From Paraburkholderia translucens (GTDB lineage: Bacteria; Pseudomonadota; Gammaproteobacteria; Burkholderiales; Burkholderiaceae), in the NCBI RefSeq assembly GCF_020881035.1, contig NZ_JAJITC010000008.1:124001-188000 (forward strand): a stretch of DNA of 64,000 nucleotides, given 5' to 3'. The notes beneath the pieces were generated by a model. That model saw only the letters and a program-made list of their open reading frames with translations. It was not told where the DNA came from and searched no databases. Both the position numbers and the translations under genes were made by a program. Shown in pieces: positions 10,074-19,599 of this stretch; the first letter of the stretch is position 1, and each line of letters begins with the position of its first letter.

Positions 10074-10234
10074 GTCGCTGCTCCTGTCGATGTTCGTTGC
10101 GATTCGTTGTAGCAGATTATCGGCGCAAGTGCGGTTCAGGATAAGCGTGGCGCGGGTGCCGCGCGCGCGTCAGTGGGCGCGGCGGCGCGCATCTATGGGA
10201 CAATCCTGTTTTTTCGCGACTTCACGTTTCCAGC

Positions 10235-11485
10235 ATGAGCACCGAGTCCACCCAGCCCAATCCCGCTTCCGCCTTCCCGATCACCGACGAAGTCCGTCAC
10301 GCGCTCGCCGTAACCAAGCGAGGCGTCGACGAACTGCTGATCGAAGACGAATTCGCGCAAAAGCTCGCGCGCAGCGCGGCGACGGGCAAGCCGCTGCGCA
10401 TCAAGCTCGGGCTCGATCCGACCGCGCCCGACATCCACATCGGTCACACGGTCGTGCTGAACAAGATGCGCCAACTGCAGGACCTCGGCCACACGGTGAT
10501 CTTCCTGATCGGCGATTTCACGTCGCTGATCGGCGATCCGTCGGGGCGTAACGCGACCCGCCCGCCGCTCACGCGCGAGCAGATCGAATCGAACGCGAAG
10601 ACCTACTTCGAGCAGGCCGCGCTCGTGCTCGATCGCGACAAGACCGAGATCCGCTACAACAGCGAATGGTCGATGCCGCTCGGCGCCGACGGCATGATCA
10701 AGCTCGCGTCGCGTTACACGGTCGCGCGCATTCTCGAGCGCGAGGACTTCACGAAGCGCTTCCAGAGCGGCGTGCCGATCTCGATCCACGAATTCCTGTA
10801 CCCGCTGATGCAGGGCTACGACTCGGTCGCACTGAACGCAGACCTCGAACTCGGCGGCACGGATCAGAAGTTCAACCTGCTGGTCGGCCGCGAGTTGCAG
10901 AAGCAGTACGGCCAGGAGCAGCAGTGCATCCTGACGATGCCGTTGCTCGAAGGGCTCGACGGCGTCGAGAAGATGTCGAAGTCGAAGAACAACTACATCG
11001 GGATCAGCGAAAAGCCGAACGACATGTTCGGCAAGCTGATGAGCATCTCCGACACGCTGATGTGGCGTTACTTCGAACTGCTGTCGTTCCGCCCGCTCGA
11101 CGAGATCGCCGGCTTCAAGCGTGAAGCCGACGCGGGCCGCAATCCGCGCGACTTCAAGGTGATGCTCGGCCAGGAAATCGTCGCGCGTTTCCACTCACAG
11201 GCAGATGCCGAGCGCGCGCTCGAAGACTTCAATCATCGCGCGAAGGGCGGCGTGCCCGACGATATTCCCGCAGTGATGCTCGCGGGCGCACCGCTCGCGA
11301 TCGGCCAGTTGCTGAAGCAGGCGAACCTCGTGCCGTCGACGAGCGAGGCGTTGCGCAACATCGAGCAGGGCGGCGTGAAGATCGACGGCACCGCGGTGTC
11401 CGACAAGGGCCTGAAGGTCGAAGCGGGCGAGTACGTCGTGCAAGTCGGCAAGCGCCGCTTCGCGCGCGTGACGCTGACGGCGTGA
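10235..11485 (+). CDS. tyrS: Tyrosyl-tRNA synthetase
   Basis: Charges tRNA-Tyr with tyrosine; 416 residues, the TyrZ-like subfamily. The class I motifs are HIGH at residues 68-71 and KMSKS at 246-250. The tyrosine pocket motif LGGTDQKFN follows YPLMQGYDS, and a C-terminal S4 RNA-binding domain occupies about residues 350-416. The stop codon overlaps the GTG start of dtd, coupling the synthetase with the enzyme that clears D-Tyr-tRNA. Confidence 0.97.
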   Translation: MSTESTQPNPASAFPITDEVRHALAVTKRGVDELLIEDEFAQKLARSAATGKPLRIKLGLDPTAPDIHIGHTVVLNKMRQLQDLGHTVIFLIGDFTSLIGDPSGRNATRPPLTREQIESNAKTYFEQAALVLDRDKTEIRYNSEWSMPLGADGMIKLASRYTVARILEREDFTKRFQSGVPISIHEFLYPLMQGYDSVALNADLELGGTDQKFNLLVGRELQKQYGQEQQCILTMPLLEGLDGVEKMSKSKNNYIGISEKPNDMFGKLMSISDTLMWRYFELLSFRPLDEIAGFKREADAGRNPRDFKVMLGQEIVARFHSQADAERALEDFNHRAKGGVPDDIPAVMLAGAPLAIGQLLKQANLVPSTSEALRNIEQGGVKIDGTAVSDKGLKVEAGEYVVQVGKRRFARVTLTA

Positions 11486-11940
11486 TCGCGCTGATCCAAC
11501 GCGTGCGGCGCGCCGAAGTGCGCGTCGCCGATCGTGTGACGGGCGCGATCGACGCGGGTCTGCTCGCGCTCGTGTGCGCGGAGCGCGGCGACACCGAGGC
11601 TGTCGCCGACAAGCTGCTCGCCAAGGTGCTCGGTTACCGTGTATTCAGCGACGCGGCCGGCAAGATGAACCTGTCGGTGCAGAATCTCGACGGCGCCGGG
11701 CGCGCGGGCGGGTTGCTGCTCGTCTCGCAGTTCACGCTGGCGGCCGATACCAACAGCGGCCTGCGCCCGAGCTTTACGCCAGCCGCGCCGCCCGACGAGG
11801 GCAAGCGCCTGTTTGACTACTTCGTCGCGGCCGCGCGCGCGAAGCATCCGATCGTGCAGACAGGCGAGTTCGGCGCGGATATGCAAGTGTCGCTCGTCAA
11901 CGACGGGCCGGTCACGTTCTGGTTGCAGACCAACGCATAA
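11482..11940 (+). CDS. dtd: D-aminoacyl-tRNA deacylase
   Basis: Proofreading enzyme that hydrolyses D-aminoacyl-tRNA, such as D-Tyr-tRNA, 152 residues. It shows SQFTLAADT, the [14 protein letters not shown] catalytic region and the Gly-cis-Pro motif in [12 protein letters not shown] near the C-terminus. The GTG start overlaps the tyrS stop by four bases, so expression is coupled to tyrosyl-tRNA synthetase, which is a source of its substrate. Confidence 0.95.
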   Translation: MIALIQRVRRAEVRVADRVTGAIDAGLLALVCAERGDTEAVADKLLAKVLGYRVFSDAAGKMNLSVQNLDGAGRAGGLLLVSQFTLAADTNSGLRPSFTPAAPPDEGKRLFDYFVAAARAKHPIVQTGEFGADMQVSLVNDGPVTFWLQTNA

Positions 11941-11942
11941 GA

Positions 11943-11964
11943 GAGCGCTAACGTTCGAGCGCTC
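11943..11964. repeat. Hairpin after dtd
   Basis: GAGCGCT and AGCGCTC form a 7-bp stem with an 8-nt loop just after the dtd stop. There is no T-run, so it may only protect the 3' end or pause polymerase. Confidence 0.4.
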
Positions 11965-12042
11965 CGTCGCCGCAAGCGAGGTGTGCCGGCGCTTTTTGCG
12001 ACAATAGCCGCTCGGCCCCATCGACGACGGCACCTCTCTCTC

Positions 12043-12711
12043 ATGACGACGCAGATCCTGTTTATCCGGCACGGCGAGACCGACTGGAACCGCATCAAGC
12101 GCATTCAAGGCCACATTGACATACCGCTCGCGGCGACGGGCATCGCCCAGGCGCGGCGTCTCGCGCAGCGCTTCGCCGACGAGGCGAAGCAGGGCGCACG
12201 GCTCGACGCGATCTATTCAAGCGACCTGCAGCGCGCGCGCCAGACCGCGCAGCCGATCGGCGATGCGCTCGGCCTGCCGCTACTCTCGCGCGAGCACTTG
12301 CGCGAGCGCTCGTACGGTGCGTTCCAAGGCCATGACAGCGACGAAATCGCGCAACGTTTCCCCGACGAATACGCGCAGTGGCAAACCCGCGACCCCGGCT
12401 TCGCGCCCCCCGAGGGCGAGTCGCAACGTGTGTTCTACCATCGCATCGTGCATGCGATCGAGCCGCTCGTCGCCGCGCATCCGGGCGGGCGCATCGCCTG
12501 CGTCACGCATGGGGGCGTGCTCGACTGCGTGCGCCGCTTTGCAACCGGCATGCGGCTCGACGCACCGCGCGACTACCCGCTGCTGAACACCAGCCTGAAC
12601 GTCGTGGATTACCTGAACGGTCGCGCGACGATCGTGTCGTGGGCGGACGTAGCGCATCTCGACGCGGGCAGCGCCGACGATGATGGTTTCAGGAAGGGAC
12701 CGGGGCGGTAA
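12043..12711 (+). CDS. Histidine phosphatase family protein (GpmB-like)
   Basis: A 222-residue member of the phosphoglycerate mutase/phosphatase superfamily. The phospho-histidine is in FIRHGETDWN (H10) and the second catalytic His in CVTHGGVLDCV (about H156); YSSDLQRARQTAQPI and EHLRERSYGAFQG complete the active site. Family members dephosphorylate small phosphate esters, and the true substrate is not clear from sequence. ATG 12043 places the RHG motif at the normal distance; 20 further codons are open upstream. It is unlikely to be a true glycolytic mutase. Confidence 0.85.
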   Translation: MTTQILFIRHGETDWNRIKRIQGHIDIPLAATGIAQARRLAQRFADEAKQGARLDAIYSSDLQRARQTAQPIGDALGLPLLSREHLRERSYGAFQGHDSDEIAQRFPDEYAQWQTRDPGFAPPEGESQRVFYHRIVHAIEPLVAAHPGGRIACVTHGGVLDCVRRFATGMRLDAPRDYPLLNTSLNVVDYLNGRATIVSWADVAHLDAGSADDDGFRKGPGR

Positions 12712-12747
12712 GCAAAGGCGGGCAAGCTCGCAAGACGCGTGCCGCAA

Positions 12748-13725
12748 TCAATCCCGCTCCCGCACCGCCGCCGCGGCGCGGCGCTTGGCCCGCTTCGCGA
12801 CCCCATTGACCAGCGCCCAGCGAATCACCGGCGCGACGACCCGCACGCCGGGCCGCGTGAAGGTGCGACGCAGTGCCGCGTAGCGATTCAAGCCGAGCAT
12901 CTGCTGCGCCCAGTCGGGCAGCAGATCGACGCCAGCATTGAGCATCAGCGTGCCGGCGGGCCGCATGGCCAGGCTTGGTGCAGGTGCGGTCATCAGAATC
13001 CGGACGACTTCGCGCGTGCGTTCGCTCGCGACGAGCGCGGGCCGCATCGCGAGCAGATACGCTTCGATCTCGGCGCGCGAGCGCGGAATGTCGATGGCGC
13101 CAAGCATTTCCGCGATGCGCGCGGTCTCTGCGAAGTATTGATCCTGCGCGGCGACGGACAGCACCGGATTCACGTAGCGCAGATGCGCGGTCATGAAGCT
13201 CGACACTTCGGCGACGTGCACCCATGTCAGCAAGGCGGGTTCGCTCGCGCGATACGACTGGCCGTCCGGCGCGAGGCCGGTCACGTCGAGATGGATACGC
13301 TTCACGCGTTCGATCAGCGCAAGTGCATCGACCCTGCTGCCGTACGTCGTGCCGGCGATGAACGTCGCCGTGCGACGCAACCGGCCCAGAATGTCGGTGC
13401 GAAAGCTCGAATGGTCCCAGACGCCCGCGAGCGCAAGCGGATGCAGCGCCTGCAGCAGCAGCGCGCTGATGCCGCCCGTCATCATCGACGTGAAGTCGGC
13501 GTGGACTTTCCAGCAGACCGAGTCGGGCCCGAACAGGCCGGGATCGCCCGGCGGTGACGAGTAGTCGAGCACGGGGCCGCTGCCGGTCGTCAGATGTGTA
13601 ACGCCGGCGGCGAGCTTCGAGCGCAGGCGATGGGTGAGCCGCTGCGTGAAGTTGCCGGACGGATCGCCGGCGGGATTGACGGGTGAACGGTTGGAAGGGC
13701 CGGGTTGCTGGGTCTGGTCGGACAT
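12748..13725 (-). CDS. Oxygenase MpaB family protein (DUF2236)
   Basis: A 325-residue protein with the DUF2236/MpaB fold. Visible features are GLFGPDSVCWKVH, the long helix with LLLQALHPLALAGVWDHS, RTATFIAGTTYG, and WVHVAEVSSFM, which carry the conserved His and Arg residues proposed to bind haem. The related Lcp latex-clearing oxygenase uses such a haem, but the substrate here is unknown. ATG 13725 was chosen over an in-frame start 14 codons upstream that would almost reach ruvB. The C-terminus is Arg/Ala-rich. Confidence 0.75.
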   Translation of the reverse strand: MSDQTQQPGPSNRSPVNPAGDPSGNFTQRLTHRLRSKLAAGVTHLTTGSGPVLDYSSPPGDPGLFGPDSVCWKVHADFTSMMTGGISALLLQALHPLALAGVWDHSSFRTDILGRLRRTATFIAGTTYGSRVDALALIERVKRIHLDVTGLAPDGQSYRASEPALLTWVHVAEVSSFMTAHLRYVNPVLSVAAQDQYFAETARIAEMLGAIDIPRSRAEIEAYLLAMRPALVASERTREVVRILMTAPAPSLAMRPAGTLMLNAGVDLLPDWAQQMLGLNRYAALRRTFTRPGVRVVAPVIRWALVNGVAKRAKRRAAAAVRERD

Positions 13726-13748
13726 CCTGGTCAGCCTCGTCGCACGAG

Positions 13749-14810
13749 TCAGTTCGTGGAATCCCACAGACCGGGGAGCGCGCTCGACGAATCCGGCGCG
13801 GTCAGCCCGAAATGCCGGTAGGTGAGCAACGTGGCGACACGGCCGCGCGGCGTGCGCTGCAGGAAGCCCTGCTGGATCAGATACGGCTCGAGCACGTCTT
13901 CGATCGTGTCGCGCTCCTCGCCGATCGCCGCCGCGAGATTGTCGACACCGACCGGGCCGCCGTCGAACTTGTACAGGATCGCTTCGAGCAGCTTGCGGTC
14001 CATCAGGTCGAAGCCGACCGCGTCGACGTCGAGCATGCTGAGCGCGGCGTCGGCCACCTGCGCGGTGATGTTGCCGTCCGCCTTGACTTCGGCGAAGTCG
14101 CGCACCCGCCGCAGCAGGCGGTTCGCGATACGCGGCGTGCCGCGCGCGCGACGGGCGATTTCGAATGCGCCGTCCGGATGGATTTGCGCGCCGAGCAGCG
14201 AGGCCGAACGCGTGACGATGCGCGCGAGCTCTTCCGCGTTATAGAACTCGAGCCGCGCAACGATGCCGAAGCGGTCGCGCAGCGGATTGGTCAGCATGCC
14301 CGCGCGCGTGGTCGCGCCGACGAGCGTGAACGGCTGCAGGTCGAGCTTCACGCTGCGCGCGGCCGGCCCCTCGCCGATCATGATGTCGATCTGATAATCC
14401 TCGAGCGCGGGGTAGAGAATTTCCTCGACGACCGGCGAGAGCCGGTGGATTTCGTCGATGAACAGCACGTCGTTGGCTTCCAGATTCGTGAGCAGCGCGG
14501 CGAGGTCGCCGGCGCGTTCGAGCACCGGCCCCGACGTTTGCCGGAGATTGACGCCCATCTCACGCGCGATGATGTGCGCGAGCGTGGTCTTGCCGAGGCC
14601 CGGCGGGCCGAATAGCAGCACGTGGTCGAGCGATTCTGAACGGCGCTTCGCGGCCTCGATGAAGATTTCGAGCTGGCCGCGTACTTTCTCCTGCCCGACA
14701 TATTCCTCGAGCTGGCGCGGACGCAGCGCGCGCTCGAATGCTTCTTCGTTCGGCGACACGGGCGTGGCCGCGATGATGCGCTCGGCGGCGAGTTTGTCGG
14801 TTTCGATCAT
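13749..14810 (-). CDS. ruvB: Holliday junction branch migration ATPase RuvB
   Basis: Hexameric AAA+ motor that drives branch migration together with RuvA, 353 residues. Walker [10 protein letters not shown] is at residues 68-76, Walker B in [12 protein letters not shown], sensor 1 in LVGATTRAG, the arginine finger region in RDRFGIV, and the winged-helix domain at the C-terminus ([18 protein letters not shown]). It is last in the ruvCAB cluster, 30 bases after ruvA. Confidence 0.98.
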   Translation of the reverse strand: MIETDKLAAERIIAATPVSPNEEAFERALRPRQLEEYVGQEKVRGQLEIFIEAAKRRSESLDHVLLFGPPGLGKTTLAHIIAREMGVNLRQTSGPVLERAGDLAALLTNLEANDVLFIDEIHRLSPVVEEILYPALEDYQIDIMIGEGPAARSVKLDLQPFTLVGATTRAGMLTNPLRDRFGIVARLEFYNAEELARIVTRSASLLGAQIHPDGAFEIARRARGTPRIANRLLRRVRDFAEVKADGNITAQVADAALSMLDVDAVGFDLMDRKLLEAILYKFDGGPVGVDNLAAAIGEERDTIEDVLEPYLIQQGFLQRTPRGRVATLLTYRHFGLTAPDSSSALPGLWDSTN

Positions 14811-14840
14811 AGGGTCATTGTACCGCGCGCGGCTTGGCGC

Positions 14841-15422
14841 TTAGCCCTTCGACAGCGCCTTCAACGCGAGCTTGATGCCCTCGGACACTCCCGTGCCAGC
14901 GGGCACGTTCTTGATAGCGGCGAGCGCTTCTTTTTCCGAGTAGCCGAGCGCGAGCAGCGCATTGAGGATGTCGGACGCGTGGTCGGACGCCGACGCGGCG
15001 CCCGCCATCGCGCCGAGGTCGGCGCCGAGCTTGCCTTTCAGTTCGAGCAGCAGCCGCTCGGCGGTCTTCTTGCCGATGCCCGGCACGCGCGTGAGGCGCG
15101 CGGCGTCCTGCATCGTGACGGTCTGCGCAAGCTCCGCGACGCTCATGCCCGACAGCACCGCGAGCGCCATGCGCGCACCGATGCCGGAAATCTTCAGCAG
15201 TTCGCGGAAGGTCGCGCGTTCCTGCGCAGTGCCGAAGCCGTACAGCAGATGTGCGTCCTCGCGCACGATCGTCTGTGTGAGCAGCACGACGCGCTCGCCT
15301 GTCGACGGCAGGTTGTAGAACGTGCTCATCGGCACGTCCACTTCGTAGCCGACGCCGTTGCAGTCGACGAGCAGATGCGGCGGATTTTTTTCCAGCAGAA
15401 CGCCGGCAATGCGACCGATCAT
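14841..15422 (-). CDS. ruvA: Holliday junction DNA-binding protein RuvA
   Basis: Tetrameric protein that holds the four-way junction and loads RuvB, 193 residues. Domain I is an OB fold ([20 protein letters not shown]), domain II has two helix-hairpin-helix motifs ([18 protein letters not shown] and [20 protein letters not shown]), and domain III ([21 protein letters not shown]) contacts RuvB. It lies between ruvC and ruvB on the same strand, in the usual order. Confidence 0.98.
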   Translation of the reverse strand: MIGRIAGVLLEKNPPHLLVDCNGVGYEVDVPMSTFYNLPSTGERVVLLTQTIVREDAHLLYGFGTAQERATFRELLKISGIGARMALAVLSGMSVAELAQTVTMQDAARLTRVPGIGKKTAERLLLELKGKLGADLGAMAGAASASDHASDILNALLALGYSEKEALAAIKNVPAGTGVSEGIKLALKALSKG

Positions 15423-15511
15423 GGCGGATTCGTTTTCAGAGTCGGATGGGAATGCGCGAGTTTAGCGCAGCGCATCGGCGGTGCGTATGGCGTAGCGGCT
15501 AGCACCTCGCG

Positions 15512-16054
15512 CTAGCCGACCAGACGGCCGCGCCGTACCCGCAGCCCCTTCTTCGCGAGCGCCGGCGCGATGCCGCCGAGCGTGCTCAGCGTCGAGCCGC
15601 CGTGCGCGTGGCAGATGGCCATGCCGAGCGCGTCGGCGGCGTCGGTGCCCGGTATGCCGGACAGGCTCAGCAGGCGTACGACCATCTGCTGCATCTGCTC
15701 CTTGGTCGCACGGCCATAGCCGACCACCGACTGCTTCAACTGCAAGGCGGTGTACTCGGCGACCGGCACGCCGCCCGCGACGAGCCCGCAGATCGCTGCG
15801 CCGCGCGCCTGGCCGAGCAGCAGCGTCGACTGCGGATTGACGTTGACGAAGACTTTTTCGATCGCCGCCTGATCCGGCGCGTGCTCGCGGATCAAGGTCG
15901 AGATGCCTGCGAAGATGGTGCCGAGCCGCGACGGCAGATCGGCGTCGGCGGTGCGGATCACGCCGCTCGCGACGTAGCGCAGCGTGTGGCCGTGCTGTTC
16001 GATCACGCCGAAGCCGGTCACGCGCAGGCCGGGGTCGATGCCGAGAATTCTCAT
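15512..16054 (-). CDS. ruvC: Crossover junction endodeoxyribonuclease RuvC
   Basis: Dimeric resolvase that cuts Holliday junctions, 180 residues. The acidic metal site is intact: D7 in ILGIDPGL, E66 in AAIEKVFVN, and the two C-terminal aspartates in [13 protein letters not shown]. It is the first gene of ruvCAB, with 89 bases before ruvA. I see no LexA box just upstream, so SOS control is not evident here. Confidence 0.97.
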   Translation of the reverse strand: MRILGIDPGLRVTGFGVIEQHGHTLRYVASGVIRTADADLPSRLGTIFAGISTLIREHAPDQAAIEKVFVNVNPQSTLLLGQARGAAICGLVAGGVPVAEYTALQLKQSVVGYGRATKEQMQQMVVRLLSLSGIPGTDAADALGMAICHAHGGSTLSTLGGIAPALAKKGLRVRRGRLVG

Positions 16055-16184
16055 GAAGTGCCGCAGGAGCGCTAAAAACCAGGTGCCTGCGATACTACAA
16101 CGAACACGGCGCGTGGCGGCCCGCTGGCAGCATGCGTGGCGGAATAAAAACTGCTATGGCATTGCCCAGGGAGGGCCATCGGGA

Positions 16185-16424
16185 ATGGAGCGCTACCGCA
16201 ATCTCAGCGGCGACTCGGGTGTCGACGCTTACGAAATCGGCGACGATTTCATCAAGGTGCGCTTTCGGCCGGGCGTCGCGTATTGGTACACAGAGGCGAG
16301 TGTGGGCGCCGACCATGTCGCCGTGCTGAAGCGTCTTGCGCGGCGCGGCAAGGGTTTGGGCACGTACATCAGTCAACACCCGCAAGTGCGGGACGGTTAC
16401 GCCCGCAAAGATCCGAACGATTGA
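16185..16424 (+). CDS. Small KTSC-like domain protein
   Basis: A 79-residue protein starting MERYRNLSGDSGVDAYE, preceded by AGGGAGGG, a strong ribosome site that decides the start. The core (IKVRFRPGVAYWY followed by KGLGTYISQHPQVR) resembles the KTSC fold, a small domain found alone or fused to lysyl-tRNA synthetase-like and phage proteins. The function is unknown. It is divergent from ruvC and convergent with purH. A terminator follows within 20 bases. Confidence 0.7.
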   Translation: MERYRNLSGDSGVDAYEIGDDFIKVRFRPGVAYWYTEASVGADHVAVLKRLARRGKGLGTYISQHPQVRDGYARKDPND

Positions 16425-16440
16425 GCGCGCCGCTCCAAAG

Positions 16441-16477
16441 CAAAAGGCCCGGCAGGACAACCCGCCGGGCCTCTTTT
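16441..16477. terminator. Bidirectional terminator between KTSC gene and purH
   Basis: AAAGGCCCGGC pairs with GCCGGGCCTCTTTT around a short loop. A-rich left and T-rich right flanks fit the convergent genes on both sides. Confidence 0.8.
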
Positions 16478-16498
16478 CAGCTATCGAATTTCAGCCGG

Positions 16499-18064
16499 TC
16501 AATGACGGAAGTGACGCACGCCGGTCAGCACCATCGCGATGTTGTGCTCGTCGGCCGCCATGACCACCTCGTCGTCGCGCACCGAACCGCCCGGCTGGAT
16601 CACGCAGGTCGCGCCTGCCGCGACGACCACGTCGAGACCGTCGCGGAACGGGAAGAACGCGTCCGACGCGACCGCCGAACCCGCCAGCGTCAGACCGGCG
16701 TTCTGCGCCTTGATGCTCGCGATACGCGCCGAGTCCACGCGGCTCATCTGGCCCGCGCCGACGCCGAGCGTCATGCCGTTCGCGCAGAACACGATCGCGT
16801 TCGACTTCACGTACTTCGCGACGCGCCATGCGAACAGCAGGTCGTCCATTTCCTTCGGCGTCGGGTGACGCTTCGTGACGACGCGCAGCTCGCGCGGCTG
16901 CACGTTCTTCGAGTCGAGCGACTGCACCAGCAGGCCGCCGCCGACGCGCTTCAGATCGAACGTGTTGTGGCCTTCGCCCAAAGCGATTTCGAGCAGACGC
17001 ACGTTCTGCTTCGCCGCGAACACCTGGCGTGCCTCGGCGCTGAACGACGGCGCGATCAGCACTTCGACGAACTGCTTTGCGACCGCTTGCGCGGCCGCTT
17101 CGTCAACTTCACGATTGAACGCGATGATGCCGCCGAACGCCGAGGTCGGATCGGTCTGGAACGCCTTCGAGTACGCTTCGTGCGCATCCGCGCCGAGCGC
17201 GACGCCGCATGGATTCGCGTGCTTGACGATCACGCAGGCCGGCACGTCGAAGGTCTTCACGCATTCCCACGCCGCGTCGGAATCGGCGATGTTGTTGTAC
17301 GACAGTTCCTTGCCCTGCAACTGGTTGTAGTTCGCAAGCGCGCCGGCCGGCACCGTCAGGTCGCGGTAGAACGCCGCGCTCTGATGCGGGTTTTCGCCGT
17401 AGCGCAGGTCCTGCACCTTCTCGAACGCCATGTTGAAGGTGGCCGGATATTCGTTGCGCGAGGCGTGCTGCAACTCGTCGGTCAGGCTCGTCAGATAGTT
17501 CGTGATCGCGCCGTCGTACTGCGCGGTGTGCGCGTACACCTTGGTCGCCAGGCGGAAGTTCGTCTTGTACGACACCGTGTTGCCGTTCGCGCGCATTTCG
17601 TCGAGCACGAGCGCGTAGTCGGCAGGATCCACCACCACCGTCACGTCGCGGTGATTCTTAGCGGCCGAACGCAGCATGGTCGGGCCGCCGATGTCGATGT
17701 TCTCGATCGCGTCTTCCAGCGAGCACTCTTCCTTCGACACGGTCTGCACGAACGGGTACAGGTTCACGACCAGCAGGTCGATGGTCGGAATGTCATGCTT
17801 CTCGAGCGCGGCCATGTGCTCGGGCAGATCGCGGCGCGCGAGGATGCCGCCGTGCACCTTCGGATGCAGCGTTTTCACACGCCCATCGAGCATTTCAGGG
17901 AAGCCCGTGTAGTCGGCGACTTCGGTGACGGACAGGCCCGCGTCCGCGAGCAGTTTCGCGGTGCCGCCGGTCGACAGGATCTTGATGCCGAGGTCCGACA
18001 GCGATTTGGCGAAGTCGACGATGCCGGACTTGTCTGAAACGGAGATGAGCGCTTGCTTGATCAT
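16499..18064 (-). CDS. purH: Bifunctional AICAR transformylase / IMP cyclohydrolase
   Basis: Carries out the last two steps of purine synthesis, formylating AICAR with 10-formyl-THF and closing the ring to IMP; 521 residues. The N-terminal MGS-like cyclohydrolase domain spans about residues 1-150 ([28 protein letters not shown]). The transformylase domain holds the catalytic KH pair in [13 protein letters not shown] and ends with the typical [13 protein letters not shown]. It lies 55 bases downstream of fis on the same strand, so it may be read from the dusB-fis promoter. Confidence 0.97.
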   Translation of the reverse strand: MIKQALISVSDKSGIVDFAKSLSDLGIKILSTGGTAKLLADAGLSVTEVADYTGFPEMLDGRVKTLHPKVHGGILARRDLPEHMAALEKHDIPTIDLLVVNLYPFVQTVSKEECSLEDAIENIDIGGPTMLRSAAKNHRDVTVVVDPADYALVLDEMRANGNTVSYKTNFRLATKVYAHTAQYDGAITNYLTSLTDELQHASRNEYPATFNMAFEKVQDLRYGENPHQSAAFYRDLTVPAGALANYNQLQGKELSYNNIADSDAAWECVKTFDVPACVIVKHANPCGVALGADAHEAYSKAFQTDPTSAFGGIIAFNREVDEAAAQAVAKQFVEVLIAPSFSAEARQVFAAKQNVRLLEIALGEGHNTFDLKRVGGGLLVQSLDSKNVQPRELRVVTKRHPTPKEMDDLLFAWRVAKYVKSNAIVFCANGMTLGVGAGQMSRVDSARIASIKAQNAGLTLAGSAVASDAFFPFRDGLDVVVAAGATCVIQPGGSVRDDEVVMAADEHNIAMVLTGVRHFRH

Positions 18065-18119
18065 GATGAAGACGAAAAGCCGAAGGGAAACGTGGCAGGG
18101 CGCCGGAAGCTACAACGCG

Positions 18120-18353
18120 CTACAGCAAACCGTGTTGTTGCAGCTTCTTGCGCAGCGTATTGCGGTTGATGCCGAGATACTCGGCGGCCAGCGACTGATT
18201 ACCGCCGGCCTGCTCGAGCACCACTTCGAGCAAGGGTTTTTCCACGCATGAAATGACCATGTCGTAGACGTCGTGCGGATTGGACCCGTCGAGATCCTGG
18301 AAATACACGCCCAGGCTGTCGCGGACGGATTGTTCGATATTGTTCTTGCTCAT
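18120..18353 (-). CDS. fis: Fis family DNA-binding protein
   Basis: Nucleoid-associated protein and transcription regulator, 77 residues. The C-terminal helix-turn-helix NQSLAAEYLGINRNTLRKKLQQHGLL is the Fis signature; the N-terminal half (SVRDSLGVYFQDLDG) matches the dimerisation part. It overlaps the dusB stop by four bases (ATGA), the conserved dusB-fis arrangement. It is shorter than E. coli Fis (98 residues), as is normal in beta-proteobacteria. Confidence 0.93.
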   Translation of the reverse strand: MSKNNIEQSVRDSLGVYFQDLDGSNPHDVYDMVISCVEKPLLEVVLEQAGGNQSLAAEYLGINRNTLRKKLQQHGLL

Positions 18354-19411
18354 GCTGCTAGTCGGTCGGTGGGGTCCTCGCCCTGGCTGTCGGGCGCTTC
18401 GTCGACGTAGACGAGGCGGTCTGAGATCGCCTTCTGCGCGTCAAAGAACTCGTTGACGGCGAGGAGTTGTTCGCGCGTGGTGTCCAGCGTATTCATGCGA
18501 TGCCGGAACAGGTTGGCGCCGGAAAGGCCGCGAGTGTACCAGCCGATGTGCTTGCGCGCAGTGCGCACACCGGTAAATTCCCCGTAGAAAGCGTAGTGAT
18601 CTTCGAGATGCTCGTTCATCACCTGCTGGATCTCGTCGATGCGCGGCGGCGGCAGCAGCTCGCCCGTTTGCAGGAAATGCCCGATTTCGCGAAACAGCCA
18701 CGGCCGGCCCTGCGCGGCGCGACCGATCATGATCGCGTCCGCGCCGGTCGCGGCGAGCACATCGCGCGCTTTTTGCGGCGAGGTGATGTCGCCGTTCGCG
18801 ACGACCGGAATGCGTACCGCCGCTTTCACCGCGGCGATGGTGTCGTATTCGGCGTCACCGTGGTAGAGATCGGCGCGCGTGCGGCCGTGCACGGTCAGCA
18901 TCGAAATGCCCGCTGCTTGCGCGAGACGCGCGACATTCAGCGCGTTCCTGTTTTCGCGATTCCAGCCGGTGCGGATTTTCAACGTGACAGGCACCGCGTC
19001 TGGCCCGACGCCGACCGCGTTGACGACGGCCTCGACGATCCGCTGCACGAGCGGCTCGTTCTGCAGCAGGGCCGAGCCGGCCGCGACGTTGCAGACCTTC
19101 TTGGCCGGGCAGCCCATGTTGATGTCGATGATCTGCGCGCCGTTCGCGACGTTGTAGCGGGCGGCTTCGGCCATCATGTCCGGGTCCGCGCCGGCGATCT
19201 GCACCGCGATGGGCTCGACCTCGCCTTCGTGGTTCGCGCGGCGCATGGTCTTTTCGCTTTTCCATAGCTGCGCGTTCGACGCGACCATTTCCGACACCGC
19301 GTAGCCCGCGCCGAGCCGTTTGCACAGCTGGCGGAACGGCCGGTCGGTGACGCCCGCCATTGGGGCGACGAACAGATTGTTGCGCAGATTGTGGGAGCCG
19401 AGAGTGGGCAT
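18350..19411 (-). CDS. dusB: tRNA-dihydrouridine synthase DusB
   Basis: FMN enzyme that reduces uridine 17 in the tRNA D-loop, 353 residues. FMN-barrel motifs are VAPMAGVTDRPFR near the start, VQIAGADP, and IMIGRAAQGRPWLF. The catalytic cysteine is in DINMGCPAKKVC, and the general region KIRTGWN and VHGRTR follows. It is first in dusB-fis(-purH). A large hairpin lies 90-136 bases upstream. Confidence 0.96.
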   Translation of the reverse strand: MPTLGSHNLRNNLFVAPMAGVTDRPFRQLCKRLGAGYAVSEMVASNAQLWKSEKTMRRANHEGEVEPIAVQIAGADPDMMAEAARYNVANGAQIIDINMGCPAKKVCNVAAGSALLQNEPLVQRIVEAVVNAVGVGPDAVPVTLKIRTGWNRENRNALNVARLAQAAGISMLTVHGRTRADLYHGDAEYDTIAAVKAAVRIPVVANGDITSPQKARDVLAATGADAIMIGRAAQGRPWLFREIGHFLQTGELLPPPRIDEIQQVMNEHLEDHYAFYGEFTGVRTARKHIGWYTRGLSGANLFRHRMNTLDTTREQLLAVNEFFDAQKAISDRLVYVDEAPDSQGEDPTDRLAA

Positions 19412-19501
19412 GACGTGAGCGCGCCCAGGCGACGGACCACGACCTGAAGATCGTGACGGCCGACGCAGCGCGAAATGCGAGGGAAAACCTGTATTTTAGC
19501 G

Positions 19502-19547
19502 TTAACGGGTTGCCGGGACTCGCCGTCCGGCCCCCGTAACCCGTTAA
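19502..19547. repeat. Large imperfect hairpin between ubiquinone hydroxylase gene and dusB
   Basis: The outer arms TTAACGGGTT (19502-19511) and AACCCGTTAA (19538-19547) are perfect inverted repeats. Inside them GCCGGGAC and GTCCGGC form a second stem with one bulge. Neither side has a T-run. On the minus strand the sequence just after it contains TAAAAT (19493-19498), a possible -10 for dusB. It could end the upstream transcript or be a DNA-binding site. Confidence 0.5.
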
Positions 19548-19599
19548 ATCTTCTATGAAAGTCGCGCCGTTCATAGAACCGCACGGCGGCTTCTCGCGC

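Noticed and set aside
15423..16184. A LexA box before ruvCAB
   Set aside because: No CTGT-N8-ACAG pattern was found near ruvC, unlike before recA.
16283..18037. 584-codon open frame on the plus strand opposite purH
   Set aside because: Exact antisense of purH, rich in Arg/His/Val from GC-biased third positions, with no domain or ribosome site.
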